Source of the DNA: Nostoc sp. PCC 7107
GTDB lineage: Bacteria > Cyanobacteriota > Cyanobacteriia > Cyanobacteriales > Nostocaceae
Direction of reading: 5' to 3'
Assembly: GCF_000316625.1 (NCBI RefSeq)
Contig: NC_019676.1
Span: 1,661,001 to 1,725,000, forward strand
Length of the DNA: 64,000 nucleotides
In this document: piece by piece, positions 56,134 to 64,000 of the stretch
Layout: the number at the start of each line of letters is the position of its first letter
How positions within the stretch are numbered: position 1 is the stretch's first letter
Made by a program: the position numbers and the translations under genes
The notes under the pieces: model-generated
Databases searched by the model: none
Told to the model about the DNA's origin: nothing
The model's input: only the letters and a program-made list of their open reading frames with translations

Positions 56134-56784
56134 ATGAAGCTTGTCATCCACGGCAAAAATATTGAAATCACCGAAGCAATTAGGGATTACGTGCATCAAA
56201 AGATAGAAAAAGCGGTTAGTCACTTTCAGAACATTACAAATGAAGTGGATGTCCACCTAAGCGTAGCCCGCAATCCCCGAATTAACCCGAAACAAGCAGC
56301 TGAAGTCACTATCTATGCAAATGGTAGTGTCATCCGTGCCGAGGAAAGCAGCGAAAACTTATACGCCAGCATTGATTTAGTCGCAGATAAAATAGCACGT
56401 CAATTACGCAAATATAAAGAAAGGCGGCAAGATAAGAAAACTCATGCTCAATCTACAACCGAAGTAGTTGTACCAGAACCAGTTGTACCAGATTTAATTG
56501 GCGATCGCACTCCCGAATTACCTAGCGAAGTCGTCAGGACAAAATATTTTTCCATGCCACCAATGACTTTGGCAGAAGCATTAGAACAATTACAATTAGT
56601 GGGACACGACTTTTATATGTTCCGCAATGCCGAAACTGGAGAAATTAATGTGATTTACGAACGCAATCATGGTGGTTACGGCGTAATTCAACCGCGGAAT
56701 AATAACGGCCATACCAACGGCAAAAACGGTAAGGTCGCCCACAACAACATCATTATGCAGGAGAAATCACACTCAGCTAAATAA
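56134..56784 (+). CDS. lrtA: Long-form ribosome hibernation factor (LrtA/HPF)
   Basis: A 216-residue long HPF. The N-terminal S30AE domain (about 1-100, [19 protein letters not shown]) and the C-terminal dimerisation domain (about 145-195, [21 protein letters not shown]) are both intact, as is the low-complexity linker. It dimerises 70S ribosomes into 100S in darkness or starvation. Cyanobacterial lrtA is repressed by light. A tail rich in Asn/Gly/Lys follows the C-terminal domain. Confidence 0.93.
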   Translation: MKLVIHGKNIEITEAIRDYVHQKIEKAVSHFQNITNEVDVHLSVARNPRINPKQAAEVTIYANGSVIRAEESSENLYASIDLVADKIARQLRKYKERRQDKKTHAQSTTEVVVPEPVVPDLIGDRTPELPSEVVRTKYFSMPPMTLAEALEQLQLVGHDFYMFRNAETGEINVIYERNHGGYGVIQPRNNNGHTNGKNGKVAHNNIIMQEKSHSAK

Positions 56785-56858
56785 AGAGTGCTGAGTTGAA
56801 AGTGCTGAGTTCTGAGTATTTTTTTCTTACTTAGTACTCAGCACTCAGCACTCAGCAC
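56785..56858. repeat. Inverted GTGCTGA/CAGCACT repeat between convergent genes
   Basis: AGTGCTGAGTTGAAAGTGCT pairs with AGCACTCAGCACTCAGCACT after a T-rich loop. It is a strong hairpin likely to end transcription from both the hibernation-factor gene and the peroxiredoxin gene. Confidence 0.85.
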
Positions 56859-57317
56859 TCACTTACTGAGAGTTTGCAAAGTTTTCAGCGCCTCTGTAAC
56901 GTGTCCTTGAAAGTTCAACATCGAATCAAAGACATACTGCACTAATCCCTGTTGGTCGATAACATAAGTCACGCGACCAGGAAACAAACCAAAAGCCGCA
57001 GTTGCACCATACTGCTTACGCACTTGGTCGCCTTTGTCACTCAAAAGAACGAACGGTAAATTATATTTCGCAGCAAATCGTTGGTGAGATTCGCTGGAAT
57101 CACCACTGACACCAATCACTTCAGCGCCAGCATCTTTAAACACTTCATACTGGTCACGGAAAGCACAAGATTCGGCTGTGCATCCAGGTGTATCATCTTT
57201 AGGATAAAAGTAAAGTACAACAGCTTTTTGACCACGGTAGTCTTTTAAGCTGACTGCTGCACCATTTTGAGCAGGTAAGGTGAAATCAGGAGCAATATCT
57301 CCAACTTTAACGGCCAT
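56859..57317 (-). CDS. Peroxiredoxin Q/BCP
   Basis: A 152-residue thiol peroxidase with peroxidatic Cys46 and resolving Cys51 in [15 protein letters not shown]. It reduces hydrogen and alkyl peroxides with thioredoxin. Length is normal. It starts 68 bases after the cupin gene stop on the same strand and could be co-transcribed with it. Confidence 0.95.
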   Translation of the reverse strand: MAVKVGDIAPDFTLPAQNGAAVSLKDYRGQKAVVLYFYPKDDTPGCTAESCAFRDQYEVFKDAGAEVIGVSGDSSESHQRFAAKYNLPFVLLSDKGDQVRKQYGATAAFGLFPGRVTYVIDQQGLVQYVFDSMLNFQGHVTEALKTLQTLSK

Positions 57318-57385
57318 AGGTATTGCAAAATTGCGATCGCATATTTTTAACTATGAATGATATTATGCCGTTTTCGTCAGCATTG

Positions 57386-57934
57386 CTACTTGTTCAGAGA
57401 ATCGCTCAATTGAGTACCTGTGTAATTGGGAACCCAACCCTCCGCTGAGGGAAAGTAGCGCACAGCTTTAAATTTTAACGCTGCTGTCAGACTACACCAA
57501 TGCTCCACACCAGCGGGGATAGAAATGTAGTCTTGAGATTGAACTAAAAGCTGTATTTGGCTACCATCTGGTCTGACAAAGCCAAAAATCATCTCTCCAG
57601 CTAAGACATACAAGGGTTCAGCCGCAGTATGTGTATGGTAACGACTATATGTATCCAGCAGCATCTTCAGATTAGGCACACCTGGATGCACATTCAGCAA
57701 ATCACACCAGAGTGAACCATTTTCTTGTTGGAGAAATTCAAAGACACTGTTATGCAAGTCCACAATGTAGTCTTTCTCGAAAGCATTTAAAACATCCTGT
57801 TCTAGAAGATTGGCGAATAGCAGCGATGTTCCTGGTTCATAATGCTTGAGATACACACCAACAGGCGCAAGTTCACGCACTATCTCACTTAAATCGCTTT
57901 CGACTATACCATTTTCTAGTAATAGGATCGCCAT
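57386..57934 (-). CDS. Cupin, acireductone-dioxygenase-like
   Basis: About 182 residues from the ATG at 57934, which fits the conserved start MAILLLENG better than an ATG 17 codons upstream. The first cupin metal motif is YHTHTAAEPLYVLAGEMIFG and the second is SIPAGVEHWCSL, as in ARD-type cupins of the methionine salvage pathway. The usual EH.H..DE spacing is relaxed here (HTHTAAE), so a different cupin activity remains possible. Confidence 0.6.
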   Translation of the reverse strand: MAILLLENGIVESDLSEIVRELAPVGVYLKHYEPGTSLLFANLLEQDVLNAFEKDYIVDLHNSVFEFLQQENGSLWCDLLNVHPGVPNLKMLLDTYSRYHTHTAAEPLYVLAGEMIFGFVRPDGSQIQLLVQSQDYISIPAGVEHWCSLTAALKFKAVRYFPSAEGWVPNYTGTQLSDSLNK

Positions 57935-58334
57935 GACAAAAAATTTATAATTAACTGTTAAAAAATTATACTCAAATTTAGCCAAATAAACCGCAATTAC
58001 CTATCGACATATTGTAGTATTTGTATATCTTATATAAATATAGAATTGTATATAAACATACACTAAAATCGAACTATTCTAGATTTTAAATCAAACTAAC
58101 CAACACAAATTATGGATGACGACATTTTGAAAATGCCAATATCAGATATAGTAATTGATTTAGCGTATCTACGATTTCTTGCTTTCTGCGATAGAATAAC
58201 CATTGTGGCAAGTTATTCTGACTAACATAACTACTACAGTTTAGGGATTAATTTTAAGCAGCCAAATCGTCTTGAAGTAAGTCAAGTTAGAGAAAATCAC
58301 AGAATATACTTAAATGAGTCAGACTACGTTAAAC
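57935..58334. other. Intergenic region upstream of the cupin gene
   Basis: About 400 bases, very AT-rich. A 37-codon plus-strand reading frame at 58111 (MDDDILKMPISDI) has no ribosome site and is not called a gene. Nothing else is recognised. Confidence 0.4.
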
Positions 58335-58784
58335 TCATAAGCTCTGATTTTTTACCATTAAAACTTGCAAGATTTTAATAGCACTATCACGAGGAATATC
58401 TAAAGACTGATATAAATCGGTTAAAAAATTTTTTTCTTCTTCTGTGACTATACTTTCAGTCATTACCAAATCAGCAGCGACAGCGAAAGCGACTTCTCTG
58501 AGTTCTGGTGATAAAGATTCTTTAGCTGCATTAAATAAAGCATTAAAACCATCATGACGAAGAATGTTGAGGTTTTTTTCTAACAAATTCTCAATGAAAT
58601 CTTCGGAATAACTGCTAAAAAGCTTGAGTCGTGACAACACAGAAGATATATTACGCACTTGTTGCTCTGAAAGCAAATCATCTGAAGTAACTGCGACCAA
58701 AGCAATAGCAGCAAAAGCTTCAGCCGATGTCAATTTTTCTGGGGCTTGGTTTTCTCTCCCCAAAATTGTGTCTAATAAATTCAT
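58335..58784 (-). CDS. TerB-like protein
   Basis: A 149-residue helical protein resembling the TerB/tellurite-resistance family (KLTSAEAFAAIALVAVTSDD and EEEKNFLTDLYQSLDIPRD), with the repeated acidic helix pairs of that fold. Its biological role in cyanobacteria is not established; TerB proteins bind metal and act at membranes. It appears to be the last gene of a small minus-strand unit with a decayed middle gene and a small membrane protein. Confidence 0.72.
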   Translation of the reverse strand: MNLLDTILGRENQAPEKLTSAEAFAAIALVAVTSDDLLSEQQVRNISSVLSRLKLFSSYSEDFIENLLEKNLNILRHDGFNALFNAAKESLSPELREVAFAVAADLVMTESIVTEEEKNFLTDLYQSLDIPRDSAIKILQVLMVKNQSL

Positions 58785-58808
58785 GGTTTTTGCTCCTGGA
58801 TTTGGGTC

Positions 58809-58967
58809 TCAGTAGCGTACAGTTACCTGTAGGTTCTGAACTTGCAGGTAGTTCTGCAACGCTGTGAGACTTTCAAAATCTAGTGTTCCCAGGATTTCTT
58901 TATGTCGAACATTTACTTGCACTTGGCGGTTTTTGGCAAGTAGTCAACCTTCAAGGTCAAAAGTTAG
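58809..58967 (-). pseudogene. Decayed small gene in the TerB unit
   Basis: One frame reads LTFDLEG, a TGA stop, then LLAKNRQVQVNVRHKEILG and onward to QNLQVTVRY, 53 codons in all. It lacks a start codon and has a single internal stop. It would be restored by an ATG at the overlap with the membrane-protein stop (TAATG lost to TAAC) and a TGG in place of TGA. The composition is protein-like. It lies between two same-strand genes, 24 bases before terB-like. Confidence 0.45.
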
Positions 58968-59101
58968 CGTTCTCCTGTTTTTTCAATTGTTTCTATCACT
59001 GCCAATCCTATACCAGAAGCTGCGATTAGCAGGACTGCTGATAGCAAATAGGCGTTAGTAAGCATCCGAAGGGCTTCATCAAAGAAAATATAGGTGGTCA
59101 T
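58964..59101 (-). CDS. 45-residue membrane protein
   Basis: A short protein with a single membrane helix (NAYLLSAVLLIAASGIGLAV) and a charged C-terminus. It starts at 59101 with AAAGGTGA eight bases upstream. It heads the small unit with the pseudogene and the TerB-like gene, which suggests a membrane partner of that system. Function unknown. Confidence 0.6.
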   Translation of the reverse strand: MTTYIFFDEALRMLTNAYLLSAVLLIAASGIGLAVIETIEKTGER

Positions 59102-59708
59102 TGCGTCACCTTTGAACTCTGTGTGGCTAGTGGTAATTATTTTTCAACACGCTGACTATGATTCCCGTTGAAAAATTCCTAGCAATTGCATCTTAACAAA
59201 ACTTTAGCTACTAAGTCAGAGTTTTCTAAATTTTTCTTTCTGAAGATTCTGTAAATTCCAGCAGAATTTGGTAAATAAAAATACGGAAAATTTTTATTGT
59301 AGAAAATTATGCTGTCTAAATAACCGCAAAATTAGCTATTCAATCAGTAAGCTAAATAACATATAACGTTTATTTTTGTATAACTTTCAGTTGCTAAATA
59401 AGCATAAAATCCCTCTTTTAACAGCAATATAGCCGTTAAAAATACATAATATTGTCAATTACATACTGATGAGAAAAGTTGTGGTAAATTTATTTTTAAC
59501 CTTTAACTGTTTTTTCAATAAATTTTTTGATTAGTTCATTACTACTAGGAATACAAAAGATGATTAGACTACTAGTCGTAATTCTGAACCAATTTTTGTA
59601 AAGAATTGTAAACAAAATTGAGATCAACGGCTGTCATTGAAGCGATAAACCTGGATTTGCTAAGATTTCCAGTGCGTAAACATTGAAACAGAGCAACTTT
59701 TCACTACC
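59102..59708. other. AT-rich intergenic region
   Basis: About 600 bases with no convincing gene on either strand. It contains long A/T tracts and no recognised operator. The ygfZ promoter is expected in its last part. Confidence 0.5.
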
Positions 59709-60695
59709 ATGCCAACATCAACAATTGACGGTAAAGACGCAGCAGCTATCCAAGCCGCAAGAGAAGGAGTGGCTGTGTGCGATCGCTCTTTTTGGGGACG
59801 CATCCGCGTTGCAGATGACGACCGCATCCGCTTTTTACACAATCAAACTACTAATGATTTTCAAAGCCTAAAACCAGGACAAGGCTGTGATACTGTGATG
59901 GTCACACCCACTGCCCGCACAATTGATTTAGTGAGTGCATACATTCTTGATGATGCAGTACTGCTGCTAGTCTCGCCCCATCGCCGAGAGTTTTTAATGC
60001 AATGGCTAGATCGCTACATCTTTTTTGCTGATAAGGTGCAATTAACCGATGTCACAGAAGAAACTGCAACCTTTAGCCTGATTGGCCCAAATAGTGATGC
60101 CATTATAGAAAAATTAGGTGCTAGGGCAATTATTGGTCAACCAGACAGCAATCATTTGTTAGTTGATGGTGGTGTGATTGTGGCTGTGGGTAGTGGCTTG
60201 GCTTCGCCTGGATATACCCTAATTCTGCCAGCTACTGAGAAACAAAAAGTGTGGCAGCAAATTTTAACATTTGGGGCTGTAGAATTAAGCGATCGCGCCT
60301 GGGATACGTTACGCATTATTCAAGGAAGACCAACCCCCGATGCCGAACTAACAGACGATTACAATCCCCTAGAAGTGGGTTTATGGCAGACTATTTCTTT
60401 AAATAAAGGTTGTTACATAGGACAAGAAACCATTGCACGGTTAAATACCTATAAAGGAGTCAAACAAAACCTTTGGGGAATTCGCCTCAGCGCCCCGGTG
60501 GAAGTTGGTAGTGCGATCGCCCTTGGAGAAGAAAAAATCGGTAAACTTACCAGTTATACCGAAACCAGTGAAGGTTACTTTGGACTTGGTTACATCCGCA
60601 CCAAAGCTGGCGGTGTTGGTTTAAAGGTAAAAGTCGGCGAAGTTGATGGTGAAATTGTGGACATCCCATTTATCTCTCATGAGTATCCACAGTAA
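59709..60695 (+). CDS. ygfZ: YgfZ, folate-binding Fe-S cluster repair protein
   Basis: A 328-residue GcvT-like folate-binding protein with the YgfZ signature KGCYIGQETIARL. It helps maintain or repair certain Fe-S enzymes, in keeping with the suf genes elsewhere in the window, though they are not linked. The start MPTSTIDGKDAAAI is short but fits the family. Confidence 0.9.
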   Translation: MPTSTIDGKDAAAIQAAREGVAVCDRSFWGRIRVADDDRIRFLHNQTTNDFQSLKPGQGCDTVMVTPTARTIDLVSAYILDDAVLLLVSPHRREFLMQWLDRYIFFADKVQLTDVTEETATFSLIGPNSDAIIEKLGARAIIGQPDSNHLLVDGGVIVAVGSGLASPGYTLILPATEKQKVWQQILTFGAVELSDRAWDTLRIIQGRPTPDAELTDDYNPLEVGLWQTISLNKGCYIGQETIARLNTYKGVKQNLWGIRLSAPVEVGSAIALGEEKIGKLTSYTETSEGYFGLGYIRTKAGGVGLKVKVGEVDGEIVDIPFISHEYPQ

Positions 60696-60714
60696 CTAAA
60701 CTATTTTAATCAGT

Positions 60715-60745
60715 GAACAGTTATCAGTTATCAGTTATCAGTCTC
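60715..60745. repeat. Heptamer repeat (AGTTATC) tract
   Basis: Consecutive AGTTATC units just after the ygfZ stop. Confidence 0.75.
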
Positions 60746-60769
60746 TTATTTGACCTCGACTGAAACCTA

Positions 60770-60786
60770 CCACTTTATAGAAGTGG
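60770..60786. other. Hairpin resembling an IS200/IS605-type end
   Basis: CCACTT-TATAG-AAGTGG followed by GGGACTGTGACCC. Similar hairpins flank IS200/IS605 and TnpB elements of cyanobacteria. No transposase is present, so this is at most a remnant or solo end. Confidence 0.3.
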
Positions 60787-60811
60787 GGGACTGTGACCCA
60801 AGGATAAAAAA

Positions 60812-61017
60812 TCATTCTTCACTTTCTGCCTCAACTGCCATATACCAGTTGTCATAGGTTCTAATTAATTCTGGTTGTACCTGCTAAAAAATAACTTGGG
60901 AACGTTGTTTGAATGTTTCTCGTTTAGCATTCCATTGAGCTTTTTGTTCTTCCGTCCACTGAATTTCCGGAAATATTCTTCCCCGACGTAAGTATGAGTA
61001 GACTTTGCTTTAGTCAT
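60812..61017 (-). pseudogene. Frameshifted fragment of a conserved cyanobacterial small protein
   Basis: One frame reads VYSYLRRGRIFPEIQWTEEQ, continues to SQVIF, meets a TAG stop, then continues QVQPELIRTYDNWYMAVEAE. The natural ATG at 61017 is in another frame. The pattern resembles small proteins that open with SYLRRG and end with a DNWY region. The gene has at least one frameshift and one stop, and lacks its expected C-terminal part. Confidence 0.6.
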
Positions 61018-61022
61018 GGGAA

Positions 61023-62438
61023 TTATTTAAACGGAATTTTGTTGCGAGTAGTGACTAACTGGACTGTAAAAGTAGATCCTTCATCTAGTTTACTTCTCAC
61101 AGAAATAGAACCTCCACAGCGCCACAATAACCGTTTAACAATAGTTAAGCCTAATCCAGCACCACTCAAGTCCTCAGTGGTTCCTGAACGCACCCGATAA
61201 AAGCAGTCAAAGATTTTGCCAATTTCGGTTTCCGCAATGCCAATACCTGTATCACGAAATTCTAACTGTACGTAATCTCCTTGAACACGCGATCGCACCC
61301 ACACTTGCCCACCTTTAGGGGTAAATTTAATGCTGTTATGTAGCACATTAATTACTATCTGTTTCAGTCCACCTGTGACACACCAAACGTCTGGTAGTTC
61401 TGTAGGTACAGTGTAGGCCAGCATAATACCTTTTTCTTGAGCTACAGGCTGGTAGGTGCTAACTACTCCGGGGACGATATCCGCTAGACGGACTAATTCT
61501 AGGCTTGTGGCTTCTAAATTATGTTCTAGATTGACAAGATCTAATAGACCTGTGATGAGGATACTCTGGCGATCGCACTGAGTATTCAGCATTTGTAAAT
61601 ATCGTTGTCGCTGGGGCGGTTTAAGTGTGGGGGAATTTAACAGCGACAATGCTGTTTTCATGTGTGTTAAAGGTGTCCGCAGTTCCTGACACACACTGCT
61701 TAAATAATCATCTTTGAGTTGCTCTTTATTTTGCAGCTTTTGATTTTGGACTTGTAATTTTGCAATACGTTTATTAGTAATTTGACGTTGAATGGAATTT
61801 TGGCGTTGGAGTTGTTTCGCCAATAGTTGACTGATGAGTGCTGGTTCGGTTGTACTTGGGTAAATCAACTCAGCCGGAAAAACTTCAGATGATTCCGGTG
61901 CAGCCACCTGTTTTAGACTATCTAAAACTTGCTGAATTATTCTCCCTTCCATTGTCATTACCGCTAGTAATGACGGAATTTTACTGGACTTGCTTTTATT
62001 AGAGTGGCGATTTTGATTTCTTTTTCGTGGTCGCCGCGCCACAATTAAACTACAAAATTGCGGCGAGGATACTATGAAAAAGTATTCTCGCCGTAATTGA
62101 TAGTTTGATAATAGTTGTACACAATTTGGCTGAGTTGGGATAGTTTCATCTGTAACTTTTTCTTCTTCCTCAGCATTTATTTTCTCTATTCGACAAATAT
62201 TAATAACTCCAGTTCCATTCATCGCAGATTGATAACGTTTTAATTCTGCGTGCCAAATTTTTCCTGGTGGTAACTTAACCCAAAAAGTTGCGGGAATTTG
62301 CTGTTCAATCAATAAATCGATTTGCGACCGCAACAGCGATAACATACTCGCAGGATTGCTTGGCAATGGTTGAGGTGGTGTTTCCACTCCCAAAGCCAAC
62401 TGATATACGGATAACTCCTTACGCAGAGAATCATTCAT
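61023..62438 (-). CDS. Sensor kinase-like protein lacking the phospho-accepting His
   Basis: A 471-residue cytoplasmic protein. An N-terminal sensor-like region of about 200 residues is followed by a coiled coil (about 205-245), a HisKA-like helix and a HATPase domain with NSIKFTPKGG, DTGIGIAE and GAGLGLTIV. The H-box reads VCQELRTPL, with Gln251 at the position of the His. Such a protein cannot autophosphorylate in the usual way, although ATP binding looks intact. It may act as a scaffold or regulatory partner of another kinase. It sits after murE with heptamer repeats between. Confidence 0.8.
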   Translation of the reverse strand: MNDSLRKELSVYQLALGVETPPQPLPSNPASMLSLLRSQIDLLIEQQIPATFWVKLPPGKIWHAELKRYQSAMNGTGVINICRIEKINAEEEEKVTDETIPTQPNCVQLLSNYQLRREYFFIVSSPQFCSLIVARRPRKRNQNRHSNKSKSSKIPSLLAVMTMEGRIIQQVLDSLKQVAAPESSEVFPAELIYPSTTEPALISQLLAKQLQRQNSIQRQITNKRIAKLQVQNQKLQNKEQLKDDYLSSVCQELRTPLTHMKTALSLLNSPTLKPPQRQRYLQMLNTQCDRQSILITGLLDLVNLEHNLEATSLELVRLADIVPGVVSTYQPVAQEKGIMLAYTVPTELPDVWCVTGGLKQIVINVLHNSIKFTPKGGQVWVRSRVQGDYVQLEFRDTGIGIAETEIGKIFDCFYRVRSGTTEDLSGAGLGLTIVKRLLWRCGGSISVRSKLDEGSTFTVQLVTTRNKIPFK

Positions 62439-62556
62439 GAGTCAAGCACAACAAGGGAGAAATAATTATGTCATTGATTGTCAATTTCATGTATGTGATT
62501 TTTACAAAAAGACTACGTAAAATACATTAAGTTATAAACGGGCATAAAAGAGGAAG

Positions 62557-62705
62557 AAAGTATGAAGTATGAAGGATGAAACCATAGCTAATGTGAATTA
62601 GACGGTGAAATCCTGGCAATTTTGTTGATGATTCTAACATTATGGTTTTGGACGAGCCGAGAAACCTGATTCACAATTTCATACTTCATACTTCATACTT
62701 CACAC
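62557..62705. repeat. Heptamer tracts between murE and the kinase-like gene
   Basis: AGTATGAAGTATGAAGG near 62557-62578 and CATACTTCATACTTCATACTT near 62680-62700 are complementary. They may form a long-range hairpin or a weak terminator at the murE end. Confidence 0.7.
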
Positions 62706-64000
62706 TTCAGGTTTTCCTTGTCTGGACAATAAAGCCTCCCGTGCGTGTTCTCGGTCATCAAAGTGGATTTTTTCTGTACCGAGAATTTGATAGTCTTCAT
62801 GACCTTTACCCGCTAACAATACTCCATCGCCGGGTAGAGCTTGTAAAATTGCGGTACGAATAGCTGTCGCCCGATCGCAAATTACAGTCGGTTGCACGGT
62901 GTCGGGGATTCCAGCTAAAACATCTTGCAGAATTTTTTCTGGGTCTTCTGTGCGGGGATTGTCGGAAGTGATAACAGCCACGTCTGCTAACTCTGCGGCG
63001 ATTTTACCCATTTTTGGCCGTTTAGTGCGATCGCGATCGCCACCACAACCAAACACGCAAATCATTTTACCGGGAATAAACGGCCGTGCAGCTTTGAGTA
63101 AGTTTTCTAAGCTATCGGGGGTATGGGCATAATCCACAATCACGCTGATTTCTTGGTTTGGCTCAATTTGCACTCGTTCCATCCGGCCGGGAACACCAGG
63201 AAAATCACTAATTGCAGCGGCGATTAACTCTAAATCTAGTCCTAAGTGGAGAACTGCACCCACCGCAGCCAAAACATTTTCTAAATTATATTGACCAACC
63301 AATGGTGAGCGAAAAGCTACTTCACCCTTGGGTGTATGTAAAACACCGCTCACACCATTGGGCTGATAATTTAAATCGCTCATCCACAAATCAGCATGGC
63401 GATCGCTGACACTGTAACTCCAAACTTGTTCTGATGGTAATCGGGCGATTAATTGTTTACCGTAGGAGTCATCAGCGTTGATTACTGCCTTTCCTTTGAG
63501 ATATTCGGGGCTAAATAACAACGCCTTCGCTGCGAAATAATCCTCCATATCGCTGTGATAGTCCAGATGGTCTTGGGTGAGATTGGTAAATACTCCCACC
63601 TCAAACGGACAACCCAAAACTCGGCCTTGCGCTAATGCGTGAGAACTGACTTCCATTGTGCCAAACTCACAACCAGCATTGACGGCGGCTGCTAACTGCT
63701 GTTGTAGTTCCACCGCAAAAGGCGTAGTGTGAATAGCAGTCTGCACAAAACCCGGCCAGCGAGTGTATAAAGTCCCCATCAAAGCCGTAGCGAGATGAGC
63801 TTTATTCAGGAGAAATTCAATCAGGTGAGTAGTGGTAGTTTTACCGTTAGTGCCGGTCACACCCACTAATTTGAGTTTTTGTCCGGGATAATCGTAAAAA
63901 GCCGCTGCTATTTGCGCGCAAGCTTGATTCATATCACTAGCACTAATCACTACAGCCTCCGGCGTGGGAGGATTTTTTTCGGCAGCTTCGGCAGAAACGA
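62700..64000 (-). CDS. murE: MurE, UDP-MurNAc-tripeptide synthetase (partial)
   Basis: The reading frame remains open to the window edge, so the N-terminus lies outside; the visible part is about 433 codons. Motifs: VTGTNGKTTTTHLIE ATP-binding loop, VDYAHTPDSLENLL and the DNPRTEDP motif that marks specificity for meso-diaminopimelate. It adds that residue to UDP-MurNAc-L-Ala-D-Glu in peptidoglycan synthesis. Confidence 0.93.
   Translation of the reverse strand, partial: VSAEAAEKNPPTPEAVVISASDMNQACAQIAAAFYDYPGQKLKLVGVTGTNGKTTTTHLIEFLLNKAHLATALMGTLYTRWPGFVQTAIHTTPFAVELQQQLAAAVNAGCEFGTMEVSSHALAQGRVLGCPFEVGVFTNLTQDHLDYHSDMEDYFAAKALLFSPEYLKGKAVINADDSYGKQLIARLPSEQVWSYSVSDRHADLWMSDLNYQPNGVSGVLHTPKGEVAFRSPLVGQYNLENVLAAVGAVLHLGLDLELIAAAISDFPGVPGRMERVQIEPNQEISVIVDYAHTPDSLENLLKAARPFIPGKMICVFGCGGDRDRTKRPKMGKIAAELADVAVITSDNPRTEDPEKILQDVLAGIPDTVQPTVICDRATAIRTAILQALPGDGVLLAGKGHEDYQILGTEKIHFDDREHAREALLSRQGKPEV

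Noticed and set aside
58111-58224. 37-codon plus-strand reading frame (MDDDILKMPISDI)
   Set aside because: No ribosome binding site, AT-rich region and no recognisable pattern; likely chance.

Overview
The window reads as chromosome of a filamentous, probably heterocyst-forming cyanobacterium (Nostocales). The basis is the abundance of the HIP1 octamer GCGATCGC, many tandem heptamer repeats between genes, and cyanobacterium-typical genes (SufR-controlled suf operon, type I-D CRISPR-Cas, LrtA-type hibernation factor, substrate-binding/permease fusion ABC transporter, intein-bearing dnaX). No rRNA or tRNA gene was recognised. The species cannot be named from the sequence alone.

Layout. 1-6.8 kb: a YciI-like protein, a small conserved protein, and sufR divergent from sufB-sufC-sufD-sufS, with two perfect CAAC-N6-GTTG operators between sufR and sufB. 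6.9-18.1 kb (minus strand): an eight-gene chemosensory cluster, CheW / CheR-TPR / two MCPs / CheW with a Cys motif / CheA-REC / CheB / REC-histidine kinase. It resembles a Wsp system in which a REC-kinase occupies the slot of the diguanylate cyclase WspR. The two MCP genes share a nearly identical 0.84-kb signalling segment. 18.2-28.6 kb (minus): a complete type I-D cas set (cas10d, csc2, csc1, cas3, cas6, cas4, cas1, cas2), interrupted by an Fe(II)/2-oxoglutarate oxygenase gene that overlaps cas6. No real repeat-spacer array is present. Two degenerate repeat-like elements lie near 29.95-30.03 kb, next to a WYL-type regulator gene, and a DUF433/DUF5615 toxin-antitoxin pair abuts cas10d. 31.1-41.5 kb (minus): a large 39-residue-repeat protein, a contractile-tail tube protein, a 47-residue protein, a pseudokinase-membrane-PstS-like fusion, a TPR-CHAT protein lacking the catalytic His, and a short relative of its N-terminus. 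41.8-45 kb: dnaX with a 430-residue intein; inside the intein a LAGLIDADG homing endonuclease is encoded in a different reading frame. 45-64 kb: mostly housekeeping (DUF928 protein, glycolipid glucosyltransferase, EbsA-like protein, DRTGG protein, YajQ, amino-acid ABC transporter, lipB, hibernation factor, peroxiredoxin, YgfZ, murE), with two small pseudogenes and a kinase-like protein whose phospho-accepting His is Gln.

How the parts fit. The suf genes are an autoregulated Fe-S assembly unit. The cas genes form two blocks, effector then processing/adaptation, separated by a perfect 12-bp palindrome; the divergent WYL gene is a plausible regulator. The tail-tube region looks like a fragment of an extracellular contractile injection system, since sheath, baseplate and ATPase genes are absent from the window. 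The most unusual feature is the dnaX intein with its endonuclease encoded out of frame, which requires about 1 kb of DNA to stay open in two frames at once.
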